DNA of 64,000 nt from Cherax quadricarinatus. Its lineage: Eukaryota > Arthropoda > Malacostraca > Decapoda > Parastacidae. The notes under the pieces are model-generated. The model saw nothing but the letters and a program-made list of their open reading frames with translations. It ran no database searches and had not been told where the DNA came from. The stretch is taken from NCBI RefSeq assembly GCF_038502225.1, contig NC_091293.1, positions 16,697,552 to 16,761,551 on the forward strand. The letters are read 5' to 3'. Below are positions 55,439-64,000 of this stretch, piece by piece. The translations under genes were made by a program, and so were the position numbers. Numbering within the stretch: position 1 is the first letter of the stretch; every line of letters starts with the position of its first letter.

Positions 55439-56290
55439 ATGGCTTGTAGTGTTTTAGAATCTCAGGTTCAAGTGTTGAAGAAGGAGATTCTACTTCTTCA
55501 GGAGGAAAATAGGAGGCCGAAGCTTCGCATAGATGAGTTTGGGAGCGAGTGTGAGAAGGATTTAGCTGGTAAGGAAGGAATGATCACCAGCAGTGATAGT
55601 AGCAGCCGCTTTAAGTGGCAAGTGGTTCACAGTTCAGGAAGAAGGAAGATGAGGAGAGTTGATAGAGAAGATGTGAAGGTAGGAAATCGATTCTCTGTTC
55701 TCCAAGACGAGTGTACTTCAGTGGTTAGTGAGGTTGAAGGTACCACTGATTCCCCTGCTAATCAAGGTAAGAATATTTTAATAGTAGGCGATTCTCAGGT
55801 AAGATATATGGACCGTGCATTTTGTAATAGAGACAGACAGGTCAGACAGAGAGTGTGTCTTCCTGGAGCAGATGTTGGTGACATAGTCAGCAGGTTGGAT
55901 AATATTACGGCAGGTAATGGGAACAAGCCCATTATCTGTCTTAGTGATGAGGGTAATGACATTGGGAAGGGCAGGAGAGAGGAGCTGCTGGATAAGTACA
56001 GGTCAGCCATAGAAGTAGTTAGGTCTAAGGGAGGGATCCCAGTCATATGTAGCATCTTGCCTAGAAAGGGAGTGGGCAATGAATGGATGTCTAGGGCAAT
56101 TGGTATAAATTGCTTGCTAGACAGGTACTGCAAGGAACTTGCAGTCCCATTCATTGATAACTGGGACCTATTCTTTGGCAAACGTGATATGTATGCAAGG
56201 GATGGGGTTCATCTCTCTGGGGATGGAGTGGTTGCATTAGCCAATTCAATTGAGAGGGTAATTGATGACTTGTCTAGGAATTTAAACTGA
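55439..56290 (+). CDS. CR1 ORF1: coiled coil plus SGNH-hydrolase (esterase) domain
   Basis: 283 residues, intact. The start is the ATG at 55439 (context CACCATGG); no earlier in-frame ATG was seen. Residues 4-30 form a leucine-rich coiled-coil-like stretch (QVLKKEILLLQEEN). The SGNH domain follows: block I VGDSQ with nucleophile Ser119, block II Gly143 (LPGADVGD), block III GND with Asn173, block V DGVHLSGDG with Asp255 and His258, so all catalytic positions are present. Esterase-type ORF1 proteins are known from CR1 elements; their role in retrotransposition is unsettled, with lipid or membrane contact proposed. It lies 14 nt before ORF2. Confidence 0.9.
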   Translation: MACSVLESQVQVLKKEILLLQEENRRPKLRIDEFGSECEKDLAGKEGMITSSDSSSRFKWQVVHSSGRRKMRRVDREDVKVGNRFSVLQDECTSVVSEVEGTTDSPANQGKNILIVGDSQVRYMDRAFCNRDRQVRQRVCLPGADVGDIVSRLDNITAGNGNKPIICLSDEGNDIGKGRREELLDKYRSAIEVVRSKGGIPVICSILPRKGVGNEWMSRAIGINCLLDRYCKELAVPFIDNWDLFFGKRDMYARDGVHLSGDGVVALANSIERVIDDLSRNLN

Positions 56291-56304
56291 TAGATTATAG
56301 AGGT

Positions 56305-59262
56305 ATGGGTGTTTGTGGGAAACAATCAGGCTGCAGCATTAGGGTTAAAAACAGCAGTTATTACCGGGATACCTCAGGGATATGTTTAAAAGATAATATT
56401 CAAAATAAAGTTGCTAGTAATGGCAAATCAACTGATCAACAAACAAAGAGAGATAGTAGAGGGCAACGAGTGAGTAGCTCCCTTAAGGTTTACTATACAA
56501 ATAGTAGGAGTCTAAGAAATAAGATAGATGAGCTAAGATTACTTGCAAGTGTAGGTAGTATAGATATTATTGGTATAACAGAGACCTGGTTCAACCTGAA
56601 AGATAGAGAAATGCCTTCTGAATGCAACATACAGGGTTATAAACTATTCCACATTGATAGGGTCAACAGGAAGGGTGGTGGTGTGGCGATGTAAGTCAGA
56701 GAAAATTTAAATTGTTGTCTTAGACATGATATAAGATTAGAAACATCGAACACAGAATCTGTTTGGCTACAGTTTCTCGAGGGACGTGACAAATTAATTT
56801 TGGGTGTGATTTATAGGCCCCCAAACCTTGATAGGGAGGGCAGTAAGCTGTTATGGGACGAAATTCATAAGGCGTCTAGATATGAAAATGTTGTGATAAT
56901 GGGAGATTTTAACTTTAGACAAATTGATTGGAACAATATGACAGGAAATCTTGAGTCTAGTGACTTTCTTGATACGGTTCAGGATTGCTTTTTAGAACAG
57001 GTTGTGACAGAACCAACTAGAGGAAACAATCTGCTTGACGTGGTTCTTGCCAACAAAGATTCACTAATTAATAAATTGAGGTTAATGATGAGCTTGGGGA
57101 AAGTGACCACAAATCACTTAGTTTCAATATATCATGAAATTACCCAGATAACTGCAATCAAATCTCTGTCCCAGATTTTCGCTTGGCCAACTTCATGGGA
57201 CTGAAAAATGATCTGGGTGGGCTAAATTGGGATGTCCTGACTATGGATCAGGTAGGTGATCTCGGTTGCCAATATGACGTTTTTCAGAGCATAGTTCTAG
57301 CTGCCCAGACAACTTTTGTTCCGAGTAGGGAAATTAGATCTAACAAAAATTATCCCAAATGGATGAACAATAGATTAAAACATCTCATTGGTCAAAAGAG
57401 AGGCATACATAGGCGTATCAAAAGAGGGGGTCGGCAGTTAAGAAATCAATATATTCAATTAAAGAGAGAAATAAAGAAAGGAATAGGAAAATCAAAAAAG
57501 GGATTATGAGGCTAAGGTTGCAAGGGATTCAAAGACTAACCCAAAAGGATTCTTTCAGGTATACAGAAGTAAGATTAGGGACAAGATTGGCCCACTTAAG
57601 AGTAACTCTGGTCAGATCACTGACAGTGATAAGGATATGTGTGAAATTCTAAATACCTACTTCCTCTCAGTTTTCACCCAGGAAAATACTAGCGATATTC
57701 CTGAAATAATAGATTATGTAGAACAGGATGATAATAAACTATGTACGATTGCGGTAGCTAGTGACATGGTCCTCAGACAAATAGAGAAACTAAAACCTAA
57801 CAAATCCCCAGGCCCTGATGAACTGTTTGCAAGGGTATTAAAGGAATGTAAAGAGGAACTTAGCATACCTTTGGCTAATCTTTTTAACATATCACTACAA
57901 ACTGGCATAGTGCCTGATAAGTGGAAAATGGCAAATGTAATACCTATTTACAAGGCAGGTGACAGGTCCTTGGCTTCGAACTATAGACCAATAAGCCTTA
58001 CCTCCATAGCGGGAAAATTTATGGAATCAATAATTGCCGAAGCAATTCGTAGCCATCTTGACAAGCACAGATTGATTAATGAATCTCAACACGGTTTTAC
58101 GAAGGGGCGTTCCTGTCTTACGAATTTGGTAACTTTTTTCATTAAGGTGTTTGAGGAGGTAGATCATGGTAATGAATATAATACTGTGTATATGGACTTC
58201 AGTAAGGCTTTCGATAGAGTTCCACATCAGAGGCTATTGAGGAAACTTAAGGCACACGGAATAGGAGGAGAAATTTTTTCCTGGGTAGAGGCACGGCTGA
58301 CAAATAGACAGCAGAGAGTTTGCATAAATGGGGAGAAATCAGAATGGGGGCACGTCACAAGCGGTGTTCCTCAGGGGTCAGTGTTGGGCCCGTTGTTGTT
58401 CACAATTTACATAAACGACATAGATGAGGGAATAAATAGCGACATAAGCAAATTTGCTGATGACACCAAAATAGGCCGTCCAATTCATTCTAATGAGGAC
58501 ACTAGAGCAGTCCAGGATGATTTGAATAGACTGATGCAATGGTCGGAGAAGTGGCAGATGCAGTTTAATATTGACAAATGCAAAGTTCTAAATGTTGGAC
58601 AGTTAAATAACCATGCCACATATAAACTAAATAATGTAGATCTTAATACTTCTGATTGCGAAAAGGATTTAGGAGTTCTGGTTAGCACTAATCTCAAACC
58701 AAGACAACAGTGCATTAGTGTTCGCAATAAAGCTAACAGAATTCTTGGCTTCATATATAGAAGTATAAATAATAGAAGTCCTCAGGTTGTTCTTCAGCTC
58801 TATATATCCTTGGTTAGGCCTCATTTAGACTATGCTGCACAGTTCTGGTCACCGTATTACAGAATGGAAATAAATGCTCTGGAAAACGTACAGAGGAGGA
58901 TGACAAAGATGATCCCATGTATCAGAAATCTTCCCTATGAGGATAGACTGAGGGCCCTGAATCTCCACTCTCTCGAAAGGCATAGAATTAGGGGGGATAT
59001 GATCGAGATGTATAAATGGAAAACAGGAATTAATAAAGAGGATGTAAATAGCGTGCTGAAAATTTCCAGCCAAGACAGGACTCGCAGCAATGGTTTCAAG
59101 TTGGAAAAATTCAGATTCAGGAAGGATATAGGAAAGCATTGGTTTGGTAATAGAGTTGTTAATGAGTGGAACAAACACCCGAGTACAGTTATTGAGGCTA
59201 AAACGTTGTGTAGTTTTAAAAATAAGTTAGATAAATACATGAGTTGGTGTGGGTGGGTGTGA
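56305..59262 (+). pseudogene. CR1 ORF2: AP-like endonuclease and reverse transcriptase (broken)
   Basis: Starts at ATG 56305. The N-terminal endonuclease/exonuclease/phosphatase domain shows YYTNSRSLRNKIDEL, ITETWF, GGGVA, GVIYRPP, MGDFNF-x3-DW and, out of frame, SDHKS near 57103. It has an in-frame TAA at 56692-56694, a frame change near 57085, an in-frame TGA at 57135-57137 and a compensating change in the A-run near 57495. From 57500 to 59262 the frame is open: NKSPGPDE, ANVIPIYKAGDRS, NYRPISLTS, motif A MDFSKAFDRVPH (58192), SGVPQGSVLGPLLF, catalytic FADD (58453-58464), the thumb and a C-terminal region ending CGWV. The RT half alone looks intact. Nicking plus target-primed reverse transcription is the known family mechanism. 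The breaks preclude activity in cis. Confidence 0.92.
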
Positions 59263-59444
59263 GTTGGACCTGACTAGCTTGTGCTGCTGGGTCTGGTGCA
59301 GTGCTCCATCCTTGAGTGGAGATGACCAGACTGGGTGGGTCATTGGGCTAATCCGGGGGGGATCATTGGTCTAATCCGTGGGGGGACATGGACCTGCTCC
59401 GCATGGGTCAGGAGGCCTGTTGCAGTGTTCCTTCTTTCTTATGT

Positions 59445-59556
<112 letters not shown>

Positions 59557-59763
59557 GACAGGTAATATATTAGTGCTTTGCGTGACCTGTACAACATGAA
59601 GTATATGATAACTTACTTCTTGCTGCAGAAAATATGAAGATGGGAGTGAAGTGGTGTGAGAGGAAGGAGATAAAGTGGAGGGGGAAAGAAGAGGAGGAGG
59701 AGGAGGGAGGGAAGAGAAAGGAAATAGAGGAGGAGGTGGTGGAGGATGATAAAGAAGAGAGTG

Positions 59764-62700
59764 CATGTATCACTGGTTGTGACAGCATGTATCACTGGTT
59801 ATGACAGCATGTATCACTGGTTATGACAGCATGTATCACTGGTTTTGACAGCATGTATCACTGGTTGTGACAGCATGTATCACTGATTGTGACAGCATGT
59901 ATCACTGGTTATGACAGCATGTATCACTACAGCATGTATCACTGGTTGTGACAGCATGTATCACTGGTTGTGACAGCATGTATCACTGGTTATGACAGCA
60001 TGTATCACTGGTTATGACAGCATGTATCACTGGTTGTGACAGCATGTATCACTGGTTGTGACAGCATGTATCACTGGTTATGACAGCATGTATCACTGAT
60101 TGTGACAGCATGTATCACTGGTTATGACAGCATGTATCACTGGTTATGACAGCATGTATCACTGGTTATGACAGCATGTATCACTGGTTGTGACAGCATG
60201 TATCATTGGTTGTGACAGCATGTATCACTGGTTATGACAGCATGTATCACTGATTGTGACAGCATGTATCACTGATTGTGACAGCATGTATCACTGGTTG
60301 TGACAGCATGTATCACTGGTTGTGACAGCATGTATCACTGATTGTGACAGCATGTATCACTGGTTGTGACAGCATGTATCACTGGTTATGACAGCATGTA
60401 TCACTGGTTGTGACAGCATGTATCACTGGTTATGACAGCATGTATCACTGGTTGTGACAGCATGTATCACTGATTGTGACAGCATGTATCACTGGTTATG
60501 ACAGCATGTATCACTGGTTGTGACAGCATGTATCACTGATTGTGACAGCATGTATCACTGGTTGTGACAGCATGTATCACTGGTTATGACAGCATGTATC
60601 ACTGGTTATGACAGCATGTATCACTGGTTGTGACAGCATGTATCACTGGTTGTGACAGTATGTATCACTGGTTGTGACAGCATGTATCACTGGTTGTGAC
60701 AGCATGTATCACTGGTTGTGACAGCATGTATCACTGGTTGTGACAGCATGTATCACTGGTTGTGACAGCATGTATCACTGGTTGTGACAGCATGTATCAC
60801 TGGTTGTGACAGCATGTATCACTACAGCATGTATCACTGGTTGTGACAACATGTATCACTGGTTGTGACAGCATGTATCACTGGTTGTGACAACATGTAT
60901 CACTGGTTGTGACAGCATGTATCACTGGTTGTGACAGCATGTATCACTGGTTGTGACAGCATGTATCACTGGTTGTGACAACATGTATCACTACAGTCTG
61001 TATCACTGGTTGTGACATGTATCACTGGTTGTGACAGCATGTATCACTACAGCATGTATCACTGGTTGTGACAACATGTATCACTGGTTGTGACAACATG
61101 TATCACTGGTTGTGACAACATGTATCACTGGTTGTGACAACATGTATCACTGGTTGTGACAGCATGTATCACTGGTTGTGACATGTATCACTGGTTGTGA
61201 CATGTATCACTGGTTGTGACATGTATCACTGGTTGTGACATGTATCACTGGTTGTGACAACATGTATCACTGGTTGTGACAACATGTATCACTGGTTGTG
61301 ACATGTATCACTGGTTGTGACAACATGTATCACTGGTTGTGACAACATGTATCACTGGTTGTGACATGTATCACTGGTTGTGACAACATGTATCACTGGT
61401 TGTGACAGCATGTATCACTACAGCATGTATCACTGGTTGTGACATGTATCACTGGTTGTGACAACATGTATCATTGGTTGTGACAACATGTATCACTGGT
61501 TGTGACAACATGTATCACTGGTTGTGACAGCATGTATCACTACAGCATGTATCACTGGTTGTGACAGCATGTATCACTGGTTGTGACAGCATGTATCACT
61601 GGTTGTGACAACATGTATCACTGGTTGTGACAACATGTATCACTGGTTGTGACAACATGTATCACTGGTTGTGACAGCATGTATCACTGGTTGTGACAAC
61701 ATGTATCACTACAGTCTGTATCACTGGTTGTGACAGCATGTATCACTGGTTGTGACAACATGTATCACTACAGCATGTATCACTGGTTGTGACAGCATGT
61801 ATCACTGGTTGTGACAGCATGTATCACTGGTTGTGACATGTATCACTGGTTGTGACAACATGTATCACTGGTTGTGACAACATGTATCACTGGTTGTGAC
61901 AACATGTATCACTGGTTGTGACAGCATGTATCACTGGTTGTGACAGCATGTATCACTGGTTATGACAGCATGTATCACTGGTTGTGATAGCATGTATCAC
62001 TGGTTGTGATAGCATGTATCACTGGTTGTGACAACATGTATCACTGGTTGTGACATGTATCACTGGTTGTGACAGCATGTATCACTGGTTATGACAGCAT
62101 GTATCACTGGTTGTGACAGCATGTATCACTGGTTGTGACATGTATCACTGGTTGTGACAACATGTATCACTGGTTGTGACAGCATGTATCACTGGTTGTG
62201 ACAGCATGTATCACTACAGCATGTATCACTGGTTGTGACAGCATGTATCACTGGTTGTGACAGCATGTATCACTGGTTGTGACAGCATGTATCACTACAG
62301 TCTGTATCACTGGTTGTGACAGCATGTATCACTGGTTGTGACAGCATGTATCACTACAGTCTGTATCACTGGTTGTGACAGCATGTATCACTACAGCATG
62401 TATCACTGGTTGTGACAGCATGTATCACTGGTTGTGACAGCATGTATCACTACAGTCTGTATCACTGGTTGTGACAGCATGTATCACTACAGCATGTATC
62501 ACTGGTTGTGACAGCATGTATCACTGGTTGTGACAGCATGTATCACTGGTTGTGACAGCATGTATCACTGGTTGTGACAGCATGTATCACTACAGTCTGT
62601 ATCACTGGTTGTGACAGCATGTATCACTGGTTGTGACATGTATCACTACAGCATGTATCACTACAGCATGTATCACTACAGCATGTATCACTGGTTGTGA

Positions 62701-62975
62701 CAACATGTATCACTACAGCATATATCACTACAGTCTGTATCACTGGTTGTGACAGCATGTATCACTGGTTGTGACAGCATGTATCACTACAGCATGTATC
62801 ACTGGTTGTGACAACATGTATCACTGGTTGTGACAGCATGTATCACTACAGCATGTATCACTGGTTGTGACAGCATGTATCACTACAGCATGTATCACTG
62901 GTTGTGACAGCATGTATCACTGGTTGTGACACAGCCTGTGTCACTGGTTATGACACAGCCTTCATCACTGGTTGT
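59764..62975. repeat. 22-bp minisatellite with 19- and 15-bp derivatives
   Basis: About 150 units with core GTATCACTGGTTGTGACAGC. Three length classes mix: 22 bp, 19 bp (lacking AGC before ATG) and 15 bp (GTATCACTACAGCAT). TTATGACAGC variants are confined mostly to the left, GACAACATG variants to the middle and 15-bp units to the right. Interrupted by a LINE tail at 62978. Confidence 0.95.
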
Positions 62976-62977
62976 TT

Positions 62978-63232
62978 GCCTGGAGTTTACCTGGAGAGAG
63001 TTCCGGGGGTCAACGCCCCCGCGGCCCGGTCTGTGACCAGGCCTCATGGTGGATCAGGGCCTGATCAACCAGGCTGTTACTGCTGGCTGCACGCAATCCA
63101 ACGTACGAACCACAGCCCGGCTGGTCAGGTACCGACTTTTTGTGCTTGTCCAGTGCCTGCTATGTATGCTGGGAGGCAGTTGAACAGTCTTGGGCCCCTG
63201 ACACTTATTGTGTTGTCTCTTAACGTGCTAGT
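62978..63232 (-). mobile_element. 3' fragment of the second LINE family inside the 22-bp satellite
   Basis: Plus-strand GGGGGTCAACGCCCCCGCGG, GATCAACCAGGCTGTTACTG and CCACAGCCCGGCTGG are the reverse complement of the tail at 33280-33425. Flanked by ATCACTGGTTGT on both sides, which could be a 12-bp target duplication, but that word is also part of each satellite unit. Confidence 0.82.
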
Positions 63233-63425
63233 GAATCACTGGTTGTGACACAGCCTAAATCATTGATTGTGACACAGCCTACATCACTGGTTGTGACAGA
63301 CTACATCACTGACTGTGACACAGCCTACATCACTGGTTGTGACACAGCCTACATCATTGCTTGTGACACAGCCTACATCACTGGTTGTGACACAGCCTAC
63401 ATCACTGGTTGTGACACAGCCATCA
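63233..63425. repeat. Diverged continuation of the 22-bp satellite
   Basis: About eight units, about 24 bp each, with ATCACTGGTTGTGACACAGC and CTAC, clearly related to the array ending at 62975 but carrying an ACAC insertion. Confidence 0.88.
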
Positions 63426-63434
63426 AAGGGAATA

Positions 63435-64000
63435 ACAGATACCTAGAGTCTGCCTGGAGAATGTATCGGGGGTCAATGCCCCCGCGGCCTGGTCCCAGAC
63501 CAGGTCTCCTGGTAGAACAAGGCCGAATCAACCAGGATGATCGGTAACTTATAAAGGTGGTTCTTGAAGACATCCAGGAGTCTGTTCATAATTTCCCTTA
63601 TATACGACGGGAGGCTGCTGACAAATCTTGGGCCTATCACTCTTATCGTGACAACACTCAGTGTACTCATGACACCTTTGCTTCCCATTGCGGAAATATT
63701 TCACTGTTTGCTGGGCCTCTTGCTTGAAGATGGAATGATTTGTGTGTGTGCAGATTTGGGACCAGTTCCTTTAGAATTTTCCAGGTGTAAATTATGATGT
63801 AACTTTCTTGCCTGCATTCCAAAGAAAACAGTACAGGAGACTTCAAACGTTCCCAGTCATTGAGGTGCTTGACTAGATTTATACATGCAGTGAATGTCCT
63901 CTGTACATTCTCCAGATCTGCAGTTTCGCCTTCCCTGAAAGGGGCTGTTAGAGTACAGAAATATTCCAGCCTAGAGAGAACAAGTGACTTAAAAAGGATT
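63435..64000 (-). mobile_element. Second-family LINE, 3' part, running off the window
   Basis: On the minus strand the tail (CCGCGGGGGCATTGACCCCC) is preceded by coding remnants: GPRFVSSLPSYIREIMN (63688-63473) parallels GPRLFNSLPPSIRGITN at 33197, and further right HHNLHLEN-type and LE(N/S)VQR-type remnants parallel 32900-33060. Several stops and frame changes, so a pseudogene. It continues beyond base 64000. Confidence 0.8.

Noticed and set aside
59560..59640. Upstream NDRG exon on the minus strand
   Set aside because: A good pyrimidine tract and CAG acceptor are present (TTTTCTGCAG), but the following residues do not resemble the family N-terminus and the only donor in phase is weak.

Overview
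The window looks like intronic or intergenic DNA of a decapod crustacean, possibly a freshwater crayfish. That is an inference from the mix of repeats: CR1-type LINEs with an esterase ORF1, Penelope-like elements, a second LINE with a GC-rich 3' tail, tRNA-derived SINEs, split exons and no bacterial gene organisation. By summing spans, roughly 60 % of the 64 kb is tandem repeat DNA in nearly twenty separate arrays, with unit lengths of 11, 30, 32, 34, 50, 25, 28/25, 27, 35, 24, 61, 28, 32, about 20, 40 and 22 bp. Most long open frames here are by-products of repeats whose units lack stop codons.

Only one host gene can be supported. Two minus-strand exons, 45113-45176 and 31021-31138, have canonical splice sites and matching phase. 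Together they encode 60 consecutive residues of an NDRG-family (ZK1073.1/MESK2-like) alpha/beta-hydrolase-fold protein. The intron between them is 13,974 bp and is filled by satellites, a LINE, SINEs and Penelope-derived pieces. The other exons must lie outside the window or were not found.

Left part (1-15.7 kb): an 11-bp array; a 30-bp array split by a 2.5-kb non-autonomous LTR element on the minus strand (4-bp target duplication AACT); and a 32-bp array split by an 8.5-kb Ty3/Gypsy-like element (5-bp target duplication ACCAC). The Gypsy element has the domain order gag-PR-IN-RT-RH, with integrase before reverse transcriptase, as in the Gmr1 group. It is dead (frameshifts, a stop, and YFDN in place of YxDD). 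It was later hit by a CR1 fragment in its 5' LTR (7-bp duplication) and a Penelope-like fragment with a GIY-YIG domain in its 3' LTR (8-bp duplication).

Centre (15.8-46.5 kb): a 14.2-kb array of a 34-bp unit with kilobase-scale higher-order duplication, then the NDRG locus. Its large intron holds an inverted SINE pair, a decayed LINE, a minisatellite bracketed by 80-bp inverted repeats carrying a GACCGAAACG motif, and arrays of 28/25, 27, 35, 24 and 61 bp.

Right part (46.7-64 kb): 32-bp, about 20-bp and 40-bp arrays, a nearly complete CR1 element (intact SGNH-esterase ORF1, damaged endonuclease/RT ORF2), a TC microsatellite, a 22-bp array, and two minus-strand fragments of the second LINE family. 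Repeats interlock: fragments of the CR1 3' end recur at 5.65, 30.7 and 34.2 kb, and Penelope-type terminal modules recur at 12.3, 12.5, 34.9, 35.8, 44.0 and 51.1 kb, often in head-to-head pairs.
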